From Apiospora phragmitis (taxonomy: Eukaryota > Ascomycota > Sordariomycetes > Amphisphaeriales > Apiosporaceae), in the NCBI GenBank assembly GCA_038363925.1, contig JAQQWL010000004.1, positions 2,232,001 through 2,296,000 on the forward strand: DNA of 64,000 nt, read 5' to 3'. Shown here in pieces: positions 47,365-59,291 of the stretch (within the stretch, counting starts at the first letter, position 1; every line of letters starts with the position of its first letter). The position numbers and the translations under genes are program-made. The notes under the pieces are model-generated. The model made no database searches. It was not told the DNA's origin and was given only the letters and a program-made list of their open reading frames with translations.

Positions 47365-49446
47365 GCGCACTCACTTCCTCTGGTCCGTGGTTGGCTCGTC
47401 TTGAGACTTGCTGATGGTGCCTGCGTAATGCACCTGCTCTGTGTGTATCAAGGCAAGCATGCTTTCGGTTAGCTTGCTAGGATGATGTTCTCTCGGCTCG
47501 GTGTCCCGATATGGCCACTTGCAGAGAGAGAGGGAGGAAGAAGGGAGGACTGGCCTTATGGAGAGGAAAAAAGAAAGCAAGAGCTGCCGAATGCAGGACG
47601 GAGATTGTGTGTGTCAAGAGCGTGCTCGTACTTCCGACCACTCAAGACATACATATCTCGGCTTCTCACCCTCCAAAGGCGGACGGACTCGCCCTATTGG
47701 ACTGCTCCCCGCCTGCGGCGTGCTCGTATGCATGCCACCCAGAGTCGTATTAAAGAATTTGAGTTGCGCTGGTAGATAGTGACTGCGTCACGGAGGTGCA
47801 CTGCCTTGCTGTCCCAAACCAATCCGCGGGCTCGCAGCATGCATACTGCGTGGCCGAGATAGTCGAAGTTGGAGCAGGCAGCCGGTAGAGAGGTGCCAAG
47901 CAACTCGTCCTGACAAGAGCCGACACTTTCCGTATTTCCATTATTTCCATATTGAATCAAGGAATGTTGCAGAAAGATAGCACCGTGTGAAAAGAATGGT
48001 CTGATTGAAAGATAATTTAGAGCGTGGTAGCCTCATTGCAAGTTGCGGACTGCATGACATCCATTACTGTGATTTGTAGTCGGCCGAGATGTGAACTTGA
48101 ATGGATTGAGGGTCGGTCCGCCCCTCGTCGGCCCCTCATTTGATCGGAAAAAGCAGTCGGTTTCGGGTTAACTGTCATCCAATGGCGTCAAGGTGAGGCC
48201 AGCAATAAAGCGGTGTCCTCGGCCCGGGAGCCCATGTACGGAAGGTGCCTTAATGGAATGTAAGTACACGCAGGTTCCTGCCTCCTAGCCTGGAGGTGCG
48301 ACTTCCATCTGACATATCGAATCGAATAATTGATTGCATTTCATCAAACCCCTGCTTTCTTACCGAGTCACATTCATCAACTGAACGAAACACATGGCCT
48401 CTCCCTTGCTTCGTTTTGCATGTCGTCTCCCTCTTGGCTTGTAACCTGGCCGCCCTCACACTGGGCAACACCCCGACAGACCAACGGCAAGACCAGATGA
48501 TTGACGGCGCATCCCTGCCTTCCATGCTAGTCGTAGGTAAGGCTAGTTCTTCGATATGCAGCCTCAACGTGTTCCAAAGTCCAAACCAACCCGACAACTT
48601 GGTAACCGGCAAGCCGGTCACGCCTCGACCTGCGAACACTCGGGACGACAAACACCCTGGTAACTACCGGCTTGTTGTCCGAGATCCTAATGCAGCTTTC
48701 CCGACCGCGCTACTGATTCCCATGCTAAAATTATGGCCCATATCGATGCGTGTAAGTGGCGGCGCGTGGCCACGACGTGGTTGACGGGTTTGTATGTGCA
48801 ATACGTCTACATATCATAAACTAAGGCCGCCTGCCGCATGCGTGCTGCATCTAGTCGGTCACGCATGGAGAGAGTAACATCTTTCTCAATTTGCGCCCTG
48901 TCGGGCAAGTTTCCGCGGGTCATGGCCAAACAAGTCCAGCGGCAATGCCTTGCTGGGGATTCCGCAATACCGGCGGGTACATACAATATATGGCATGCTT
49001 CATCACACACTCTCCCGTCTCTATCTCTCCTTCCCTTCCTCATCCTTGGTTGATGCATACGATTACACCATGCTGTGTGATTAAAAGGCCAATCATACGA
49101 TGGACAGATGACTGATCACCTTCTCTCGTCAGCGAAAGTCGCACAGACCAGAGTCGCGCTTGTTCTCGAAGCGTGAGACGAGTGTACCGTTTCGCTGCAT
49201 GCAACGCACACGAGTGTTGCGCACATATATATCCACGAACGAGCATTAGCTCGTGACCCCCCTAATTGACTTACACTAGTATCTCTCACATCCACCGTAC
49301 CATTGAGCCGAGAGGCTAGTCGTCAATGTGCATGGAGCGGATATGCTTATTGCCCCGCCGTTTCGCTTCCCTGCCTTCTTACGTTGTCATGACTGCCCCG
49401 GCGTACAGTGCTAGGCTTGCCAATCCCGCGAGCCCCAACGACCCTG
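47365..49446. other. Intergenic, no gene supported
   Basis: 2.1 kb with several short open frames on both strands. The longest (48296-48784) has no ATG near its beginning and no recognisable pattern. Probably the promoter of the aminotransferase gene. Confidence 0.5.
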
Positions 49447-51193
49447 ATGGCGGCGACTAGTAACTTGCCACGGCCTCTATCACAAGCGTGTGCCCGCCTA
49501 CTTAAGAACCCGCAACATGTCGTCCAGAGACATGCTACCTGCTTCGGTCCTTGCATGAATGATCGTGGATTCAGAGCAGCCAGAAAGACGACTTCCCCCA
49601 GCTCTCCTACACAATCTAGTACTATGTCGAGCACTACACAGGTTCAGACGCTCTTGGATAGCCCAAGGGGCTCAGCAGTTGCTCCAGACTACCAGCCAAA
49701 AGCGCTTCTGCATAACAACAATCGCAATGTCGAAACCATGGTAGTGGCTGTCGAGGTAGCATCTTCGAGTGCGTCACCCAGCCCCCCCACAGCTGTCGGC
49801 GAAGAAGACCGACCCATCGCTGTTGGGGGCCAAGGGGATTATATCCGCTTATCAGATGGCCGGCAGATCTTGGACGCTTGCGGCGGTGCGGCTGTAACCT
49901 GCCTCGGACATGGCAACCAAGAGGTCATCGAAGCCATGGCCACCCAAGCTAGCCAGCTGTCCTATGCGGCACATGGGTTCTTCGACAACAACAGCAGGCG
50001 GGACCTCGCCGAATGGTTCAAGGCTACTTCGCAAGGCCACTTCCGAAAAGCCTGGGTGACCAATTCGGGTCAGTGGACCTTTCTTCCTGTCCCAGGTGAC
50101 ATTATCCGCTGACATTGCTCTTCTACTACAAGGCTCGGAAGCAATGGAGGGTGCCATGAAACTCGCTCACGAATATTTCGTATGGAAAGGGGAGCCACAG
50201 CGTGTCAATTACATCTCACGTGAAGTGTCTTATCACGGCATTACTCTCGGATCTCTAGCTCTGGGAGGGCACCTGACACGAAGAGCCCCCTTTGAGCCTC
50301 TGCTACTGCCTGGCGTGCACCGTGTATCCCCGTGTAATGAGTATCGACAGCGTCTCCAAGATGAAAGTGACGAAAAGTTTGTCTTGCGAAAAGCATTTGA
50401 GCTTGAGGAGGCTTTCCTTGCACTTGGGACTGGAACCGTGACAGCTTTCATTGCCGAGCCTGTCGTCGGCGCAGCTTCTGGCTGCATGCCCGCTGTGCCG
50501 GGCTACTTCAAGGCCATGAAAGCCGTGTGCGACAAGTACGGCGCGCTACTGATCCTGGACGAAGTCATGTCTGGAATGGGCCGAACAAGTACCCTACACG
50601 CCTGGGAACAAGAGGGGATTGTTCCCGACATCCAAGCGGTAGGCAAGGGCCTGGCAGGAGGGTACCAACCAGTCTCAGCCATCCTCGCGGGCGACAAGGT
50701 TTCCGACTTGATGGATGCCAAGGGCGTGGCCTTCACCCATGGTCACACGTACCAAGATCATCCGCTGGGGTGCGCCACGGCCCTGAAGGTCCAGCAGATC
50801 ATCCAGAGGGACGGGCTGCTCGCCAATGTCCAAACGCAGGGGGCGTATCTGGAGAAGCTTCTGAAGGGAAAACTTAGCAGTCACCCCCACGTGGGCAACA
50901 TCCGCGGCCGCGGGCTCTTCTGGGGCATTGAGTTCGTGAAGGACAAGGCCAGCAAGGAGCCTTTCGACCCCCGACTGCAAATCGCGCAGCAGGTCCACGC
51001 GGCGGCGCTGGCGGCGCCCTACAACATGGCCATCTACCATGGACAGGGCTGCGCGGGACAGAAAAGGGGCGATCACGTCATGCTCATGCCGGCGTACAAC
51101 TCGACGCCCGAGACCATAGAGTTGATGGTTGATACCTTGGTCTCTGTTGTAGAAAAGGTTTTTACGGACTCCACCGTGTTGTTGAGTCTGTAA
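49447..51193 (+). CDS. Class-III PLP-dependent aminotransferase, possible mitochondrial presequence
   Basis: Exons 49447-50068 and 50133-51193; donor GTCAGT, acceptor AAG; the join reads NSGSEAMEGAMKLA, the family's substrate/cofactor loop. From the first ATG the product has 560 residues. The PLP-binding region shows LLILDEVMSGMGRT (Asp) and the Schiff-base lysine in QAVGKGLAGGYQP (about residue 379). THGHTYQDHPLGCA completes the fold. The first 50 or so residues are rich in Arg, Ser and Ala with almost no acids, as in a mitochondrial presequence. A second ATG at 49624 (MSSTTQVQTLLDS) would give a cytosolic form of 501 residues. The frame is intact. Substrate (omega-amino acid, GABA-like or other) cannot be told. 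Confidence 0.9.
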
Positions 51194-52778
51194 ACGGGGG
51201 TTTATCAGCAACCTGGGGATGGGTGCTTGAGATTTCGGTACCCCCCTTTGAGCATATGGCTTGATCAGTTGCGCGCGCTCTTGATGGCTGGGCGATTGGT
51301 CGCAGGTTTTATGACAGTTCCGGGCAGTTCTTTTCTTCGAGCGCATAGTAAATAGTATACTACGCGGTCGGCAAGCATGCTCCGAATACGAATCTACGTG
51401 TCATGTATGCCTGCAAGTCGGCCGATTCAACAAGCTACAGCTGGCACAGCCAAGCTGCCTTTGTTCTATTTGCTTGCGGTTCTTGACATGACATAATCGA
51501 TGCTGGCGCAAGAGACCATCTGGGCTGCACGCAAATCATGGAAAACATAATGCTATCTCTATGACTTAAGCTTTCTGATCTTGACGGAAGAGTGCAAACA
51601 AGTGGCCCCGAGCATGGTCCCGCATCCCTTTAGTGTTCACATTGGCCTCTGGCTTTGGCCATGTACAATAAGGTTGAGCAGGTTGAAGAGTGGATTGATC
51701 CATATGCAGAGTAGATGCCATCATTGATACCATCCAAAGTCAATATTTGCATCCCAGGCTGCGAAGAAAAAGAAAAGAAAAGGACTCTCTCTACCCAAAG
51801 ATATCCAATGTCAATAATACATAAAATACGTAACGACGCACAAAAAAAAAGAGAAAGGGACCAACCAGTGAAACCTTAGTAAATATTGTTGCCCACTATA
51901 AGTTAGTCTGTTTTCCTCCATCTTTTGTTTTGTGGTCGCGTACTTCTACTTTCATCTCCCACTAATACAACACCCAACCCGCAAGTCTTTCCTCGTACCG
52001 GCACCACCCCAGGGCGCCCAAGGGCATGACGCCAACGAGCAGAGGCACTTTAACAGCATAAAGCAAAGCGTGTTCTGCCTGGGCTCTTGTGCATTTTCCC
52101 TCTCTGTGACGCGCGCGAACAGGGATCTGCTTTTTGGCGAGCGCGATTGATCAGCATTTTTTACCCAAATCGCCCCAATTGCCCATCGTCAGTCAATAAA
52201 TGCGCACCTTCGCATTGATCCAATAAGAGCATCCCGGCCTGGTCAGTTTGGCCATACGAAACCAACTGTTTACTTGGACGTTGGCCTTTTCTCAAGAGCC
52301 GAATTCCGTCTGTCCTTTTGCTGAAGATAACCTCGTCGCAAAAGCCCCAAGGAGATTTGTTTACTTTCGCACTGGTGTCCCTTCATAACCACGGACCCTT
52401 GAATTACAGGTAGGTCATAATCATCAGTCAGATCAATCCAGTTGCGCCTCTCTCTAGTATTCACCCCGCCTCGTCTCGTCTCACGCGCCTGCCTTCGACC
52501 ACCATCGCTCCCTTCCACCACCAACTGCCAATTTCACACAAGACATCCCATTATTCCGACTAACAACCTCTAGGTTGCTTTTCGACCATTGAACCCTTCT
52601 CATCCCGCCGGCCATACACAACCCTTACAACTTCGACCTCGCCCTGACAGGTCGCAAACGTGCCAGCCACGCGCATTTCTCTTACATCATCGCCGCCAAC
52701 ATTCCTAATCGCTGTCGGCCACCGGACTCCTCGGATTACCACCCACGGTAATGGGTCTTTCCACGACCACCTACTAAC
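51194..52778. other. Aminotransferase 3' flank and forkhead gene promoter/leader
   Basis: No gene. From about 52480 to 52778 the plus strand is rich in C and T, suggesting a leader of the forkhead gene of 200-300 bases. Confidence 0.5.
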
Positions 52779-54979
52779 ATGCCTCCCGCAAGATCATCGC
52801 AAAGGGCTCGCAGAGTCCGCGACGTCAGCCCCAGTCTAGCCCACGCCGAAATGTCGTCGCCATCGCGGCCTTCTAAGCGCAGGAGAAGGGTATGTCTGCG
52901 ATTGCCATGCCCCGACGAGCCCCAAGTTGCTAATGATGCGCTCCCAGGCGGACCCCGATCCTCCCCCTCCACCCTCGGATCCCGTCGATGAAGAGGACTC
53001 CAGCCTCACCATCGATCCCGCCAACGATGCCGACGTCGAACCCAGCGTGGCCGCTGATACCTTGATCACCCAAGTAACCGAGCATCTGGCCAGTATCCCT
53101 ACCAAGGCTGCTAAGGAGCACGCCAATGCCAACCATACATCCCAGGGGGATATAGAAGCATATGCGAAGATTGCGGCCAAAGACTGGACCTACTACGTAC
53201 GCCAACTTAACGTCAATATTGGTCGCTTTTCGGAAACGGCCGAGGACGGCACCGCACTTGCCCAGGACCCTGTAGACGAGGATTTCGTCCACATTGATCT
53301 TGGCCCTAACAAGATCTTCTCACGGAGGACCGCCAGAATATTCTATGACGCCGACGAGGAGAAATGGTTTTTGGAGTGCAAGGGGCGCAACCCCATGAAA
53401 GTCAACGGCGTGATGCTGAAGCGGGATGACGCGCCGCATCCCTTGTCCAGCGGAGAGGTTGTTGAAGCAGGCGGTATTGAAATGATGTTTGTGCTGCCGG
53501 ATACTTCCGGTCCCTTGCGGATTCACGAGATGTTCACAGCACGTATTGGTTCTGCGGCGCCACACATTAAGCATTCGAGATCTAGCCCATCGCTGGAAGC
53601 TCGTCATGCATTGCCTGCGGCCCCCCTGTCGTCTTCGGGAGACCGCCCATCATCGAGCAACGCTGGCCGACCTCCCTCATCCAGAGGCGGAGCCTTTCAG
53701 CAGCCGATCGCGCCTGCGCCCCCCGATTATAAGCGCCCCGGCACGCCCCAGTCGGCCAAGAGCCGTACAGTTGCATCAGCGCACAAGTCCCCGGCATACG
53801 GTAGCTCTGGAACTATGCTGCTCAACAACGGTGAAGTCGACCTGAGCCTGCAAGAGAACAAGCACATTAAGCCCTCCTATAGCTATGCTCAGATGATCAC
53901 CCAGGCCATTGTGAGCCAGAAGGAGCAAAAGCTCAACCTGAACAACATTTACCGGTACATTACAGACCACTATGCCTACTACCGCAATCAGCCGGCCGCG
54001 GGTTGGCAGGTAAGCCTCGACCACTACTTTCCATCGTCTATTATGAGTGCTAACCCTCTCACAGAACAGCATAAGGCACAATTTGTCGCTAAATAAAGCC
54101 TTTATGAAGGCGCCACGCTCAACTGACGAACCAGGCAAGGGTATGAAGTGGGAGATTATACCGGAGCAACGAGAGGAGATGACGCGCCAGGCCTTCAAGG
54201 TAGGACGTGGTGGACACCGAGGATCATCGGCCCCGTCCTCACCCAGCGCGCCGAACCAGCTGAACTACATAAATCATGGTCCCAAGGATATGACATCGGC
54301 TCGGGAGCCGGCATCGGCACGGAAGCGCAAGGCATCTCCGGCGGCAGGCTCACCCTTGCCTAGCTTGGCTTTCAATCGATCTCAAATGACCCCTGAGCGG
54401 AGTTCACGTTTCCAGCCACCCGGTTCTGCCTGTTTCCAAGATGGTAGCCCACTTCCGAGGCCTCGAAAACCACTTGACAAAGCAGATTCCTTTGCCACAA
54501 CGACCACTGATAGCTTGCCACGATCGCCTCCTCTCTTGACGTCTTCTTATCTACAGGACGAAACTCCGTCATTTATCACGCCGGTACCCCATCGAGTCCA
54601 GCCACGCATTGCGCCCCCCAGTACCGCTCAGCGGCCGAGTCAGCACATGCCTACCAGCTCACCTGCGCCATTCTGGAAGTTCGCGGATATTGGCAGCACG
54701 CCAGCAAGGCCATTCGACATTAGCCCGTCCAAGCCGTCTCTCAACCTGCCTCGCAGCAGCAGCCCGCCGCCCATCGCCGGGGATGACGGCAGTCGTTCTC
54801 CTATTGGTAGCCCCACCCGGTCGTCTGGCCGTGCAGCGACACAAGAGACGACGACGGTGGACGAGGTGGAGGAAGAGGGCGGCTTCGACCTGACTAAGGG
54901 ATTCCAGAGCATCGGATCGTACCATAACCACCTTGGCCGCGGTGGCGGCTTGCTGGCTCGAGCGAACGGTGGGCGATAG
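52779..54979 (+). CDS. FHA-forkhead transcription factor (Fkh1/Fkh2 family)
   Basis: Nuclear regulator; fungal Fkh1/2-type proteins control G2/M genes and septation or development. Exons 52779-52889, 52948-54009 and 54065-54979, 695 residues, frame intact. FHA phosphothreonine-binding domain at about 119-215 (NVNIGRF ... [13 protein letters not shown]). Forkhead DNA-binding domain at about 339-425 ([14 protein letters not shown], then [16 protein letters not shown]), with an intron between the Trp-Gln and the recognition helix. The C-terminal 250 residues are Ser/Pro-rich with many SP/TP sites, fitting cyclin-dependent kinase control. I leave the symbol empty because Fkh1 and Fkh2 cannot be separated here. 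Confidence 0.93.
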
Positions 54980-57539
54980 AGACAAACACCGCCTGGCTGA
55001 CTTGCACAGCAGGTGCTTGTATTATTTGATTCCCCCACCCATAATGTTTTGCGATTATGCTTGCTCCACATCTTGTAGTAGTAGTATCTTTTTCACGGGT
55101 ATCCTTTGCCTACTTACTTCGGTGCCATCGACCACCTCTCTCGAGATGGATGATGAGCGCTGGAATTCAGCGGCATGATTTGAGGTTTACGATGATTAAG
55201 ATTTTTGCCCTTTTGGAGTAGGGGGTGGCATGGAAAAGGGAGGGCAACCTGGTTATTTTGGAAGGCGCAATACTTGGAACGGAATGGATTGTGCTCAACG
55301 GATCATCATCATCAGGTTGCGTTGTTTTTCTTTAAGGCAGCATCATCTCATCATCTGTAGCATTGTTTGTAGGCTAGCGCTGTATTATTCTCGTGGTTTT
55401 ATTTCCCCCGGCGTCTGAACAATTAAACCTAGATGAAATTACCTCCCTAAATACTGGTAGTATAACAGAAATTGCATGCCGACAAGCGTTTTCGACCAGA
55501 GTCGCTTCAAGTATCTCTACTCAGATACAGGTTGTCTTTCGCTCTGTGATGTGACCAGGTGGGAGATCCGGGTTGGTGGTGATTGAGCTCATATACATCC
55601 GGGATCATGTCAAGTCAGTGTTCTCTGCGTAGGCTGATAGTGTGCGTACGGTAAGAGAGACACAAGATAGAAGGGGACGTCTATTCCAGCTCTCTCTCCA
55701 TTTTCTCTCTCACGTTGCGAAGCTCGGCAAACAGCATGTTCGTCGTCGCTGGTCTGGAGAGGGTGCGTATGACATATAGGTCTAGACATGTCCCGAGTCT
55801 TGACTATTATTCGCTTCTGATCTGAAGAGGAATACCAAAACATGTTTCACAAGGGCGACGAAAGATTCACTGTACTGCGAAGTATATGCGCATCAGGTCA
55901 TCTCTGCATTGATAGTATGGATGAGTATTGCATTCATCGAGGCGCCACTTCATGATTTGTTTATATTTGCTCCTGCTCGTCTACTTCAGGATCTGAGAGC
56001 TTATTCAACGCCTTCCTTCGTTACTGCCTCCGGCCGGTACGCAACCCAGCTCGAGTGTCTGGACATTTTTCTCTTTGTTTTTTCCCTCCTCCAAATCATC
56101 ATTCCCCTCTCTCCCTCTCCCTCTACCTCTTGTTTCCGAACAGCTGCCATTTGTCTTGAGTCTGTTTCATGCCTTCTATAAGTAGTATACACGGGAGTGA
56201 ATGGGACCGAGTCCAGTACGGAACCATGAGTAATAGTAGCAGAACTGGTGATCCAGAGGAAGTATGGAAAACCACGCCCAATTTAGATAGGGGAGGCATC
56301 TTAATGATGTATGAACGTATTTCCAATAATCGAGGAAGAAGACGATCAGCAGAGCGGGCAAGTATGCATGCAGTGAGCTATTGAAATATAGAAGAATCTG
56401 GTTTGGGAATAACTTCGCCGCTCGGTCCCGAAAATGCGATGGACGGAAGAAAACGGACAATGCATATAGACGAGAATGTGCGAAGTGATGATGTAAATGT
56501 TCGAATTGATAGGGCAAAGAAGCAAGAATATTTGCAACGAAACCAGCAAGTTTGGGTAAATTGGGAAAGTGAAAAAGGGGGTATATATATAGATAGAAGT
56601 TTGAATAAGTAAGCGCGTCCATTGGCGGATGGTTCTCTCTCTCTCTCTCCTTCCTTCATTTCTCTCTTCTCCAGAGGAATCTGTGGTCGTAGACGGTCAT
56701 GTGTAAAAGAAGGGGGTTTTGTTGTGTAGCAGTTGTCAAAAGTTGTTCTCTCTCCTTTCCCTCTCAGCTCTTTAGTCCAGTCAAGTATGCAGGGTGCCCA
56801 GAGACATCGCGGCACCCGTCTCTTGCATCCGAAGAGACAGCAATGGAACGAACTGCCTTTTTGCTAAGCTGTTTTGAGTTTTGTTCTCCTTTTGGCTTCG
56901 AGGAGCTGATCCGGAGAGAGCGAGAGAAGGGAAACAGAAACGAATGAAGAGAATCCAGAAGAAGAGGACGAAGTCGAAAAAGTAGAAGAAGCGAGTGACC
57001 CCAGGACAAGACAGACAAGACAGCACGCTCATGTCAACCAGCTTGAAAAGCAAACCGAACAAGCAAAAAAGTACACCAAGCCTAAGAGTTGAATGTTTTC
57101 ACACTCCCCCATCCCCGAGTCCCCTTGAAAACAAACCCCTTTCCATACCCATTTCCGTTGCCCCCTTCCCCGTACGTGCGCCCGCCAAATGGTATATGGT
57201 TGATCGAATTTGCGCCCAAAACTCCATAAAATGTGTGAGTATGTGTGTGTGTGTAATTTGATCAAACGGGATGGTTCTGAACCACCTCTTGTAAAAAAAC
57301 AGCCGCTGGGGCGCACTTCGATCATCCAGTGAAGGCCGAACAAGATGAAGAATGAAGAATAAAACAAAAGCCAGTAAAACTGAGTTGGGCGGTCGATCCA
57401 CCACCACCACACCCAGGGGATATCATCGCCAATATATACATCTACGTTTCGATGGGATTTGATGCGGGGTAAAGATGTCGTAGAACAAATGAAAAAAAAG
57501 AAGGTGAATAATGTGTTTCGAATAGTATGCGGTATCGTG
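54980..57539. other. Convergent forkhead/C2H2 3' flanks, no gene found
   Basis: 2.6 kb between converging stops. It holds a (TC)8 tract (56634-56650) and a (TG)n tract (57242-57254). Open frames are short and overlap on both strands. Confidence 0.5.
56634..56650. repeat. Dinucleotide repeat (TC)8
   Basis: Eight TC units in non-coding sequence between the two transcription-factor genes. Confidence 0.9.
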
Positions 57540-59291
57540 TTACGGTGCGCCGCGCCGTCTCCGTCCACGGTTTGGTCCGTCTGGCCTTTGCGAAAGGACA
57601 TCACGGAGGAGGGGGTCATCCTTGTCTTTATCGACATGATGTACCCGTACATGCCTAAAACGGACTTTGTGTTAGTATCATTTGCCTCTTTCCCTACGAA
57701 TAACTCCACGGAAGAGGAGAGCCCCTGGCAGAACTCCCCCATTCTGATTCAGAACTTACCTCTGTAAATTGTCCGGCCGGGGATATTTGTGCTCGCGATC
57801 CGGGCAGAACGGACACACATACCCCGGCGATTCATGGACCAAGCCATGCCTTATCATCTCGTTCTTCCGCTTGAAGCCCTTCCCACCCTCACTCCGCGGA
57901 CAACCCTTGACGGCGCAGTAGTGGGGCCTGGCCGAGGAGTGGACGTTGGCGTGGGAGTTGAGCAAGTACTGCGTCTGGAAAGGTGCCGCGTTGCAGCCTG
58001 CGAATTTGCAGACAAAGGAGCCCGTCGGATTCGTCATGTTGTCGATGCTCATCCGATCCGTAATGGAACTCGCGGGGGTAGGAATTTGCTGGTCCGAGAG
58101 GTTCGGCCGGTCACCATTGTTGCTGCTGAATTCGGAGCCCGACCGCAGCCTGCCGGTGCTAGGTGGTGAAAACGCATACGGGCTGAGCATTGGTAGAGAG
58201 TGTGCCGGCGATGGCATGCTGTGACTGTAGGCATAGTTGGGGGACACCGGAGGCGATGCATGCGAGTTACCCATTGGCGGCATGCGGGACGTTGCAGGCG
58301 GAGAATTGAGGAAGGACGGAGTGGGAGGAGGGTTATGCCTCATAGCATGTTCCTTTCCCGTCATGCTAGGGTGGTCGCTGAGCTGCTCCCCGAGTTGGGA
58401 CCTGATGGGAGGTAAAGAAGCGTGGCCATTGATCTCGGATTGGGGGGAACCAATCGGCGGTAGGTCACCATGCATACCAGGAGTAGGTAATTGCGTGATA
58501 GGCGACTTCGCATCGCTCGGATGTCGCAGGACTTGACTTGATGGTTGCTGCGGGGAGTACAAGTCTGGGGCGGGTTGGGATGTGTAAGGAGACATCGGAG
58601 GTGCCAGTACCGACTTGGGCGTTTGCGATATAGTCTCCCTCCGGAGAGGCAAGGGTTGAGGCGGTTGTTGTTGCTGGCGCAGACTCGTGGGGCGGTCGCC
58701 ATTCCGTGACGAGAACGTCTCTTGAGAGACAAGTTCCATTTGGCGCGGCAGCTCACCATCACGCGGTTCGTCCGGGGCCGGGGCGGGGGCCTGCACCGCC
58801 GACAAAGCGCTGGCGGCGAGAGACTTGAGGTCTATGGCGGGTGGTATGGTCGGGCGCGATTCCGGAGACATGGCCGGGCTGTGCGTGTGCTCATCAATCT
58901 CGTTATCGCTGGACGAGCCTGAACTGGAGCTATAGCTTCCCTCCTCTTCGCCGTCTCCTTCCTCCTCTTCTCCGCCCTCGCCTATCGATGACGCCAAAGG
59001 CCGACTTCCCGCCTCAAAGGCAATATCCGGCCGCTTTCCACCGTCCATGTATTGTATCAACACGGCATCGCCTTGGCTAGGGGGTACCTTTCGCCGACGA
59101 TTAGAAGACTTGCGACCGGGATTGGAAGGAAGACTGACTCTAGGTAGCGGTATTGCAGGCGGGGGAGAAGGCGAGAGGTCGAGTTTCGGCTGAAGAGCTT
59201 TCATGGGCGGGCTATTGCAGAACAGCCCTTCATTGGGATCGTATATTTCGCTGTCTTGGGCGAGAGCTGGTCCGTCGAAGGTAGTAGTCAT
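57540..59291 (-). CDS. Three-finger C2H2 zinc-finger protein, probable transcription factor
   Basis: Exons 59291-57760 and 57654-57540 (transcript order), 548 residues, frame intact. Residues 1-420 are Ser/Pro-rich and disordered, with an acidic block (about 108-120) and a glutamine stretch. Three C2H2-type fingers follow at about 421-517: CKFAGC...HANVH, CAVKGC...HGLVH with a long 17-residue spacer, and CPFC...HVRVH. The intron falls just before the last two histidines, so the third finger is complete only after splicing. The end is basic (RPDGPNRGRRRRGAP). The last segment DPLLRDVLSQRPDGPNRGRR looks strongly conserved. I do not recognise the specific regulator. Confidence 0.88.

Noticed and set aside
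48296..48784. 162-codon open frame on plus
   Set aside because: It begins with GTG, not ATG, has no nearby ATG or intron giving one, and shows no conserved pattern.
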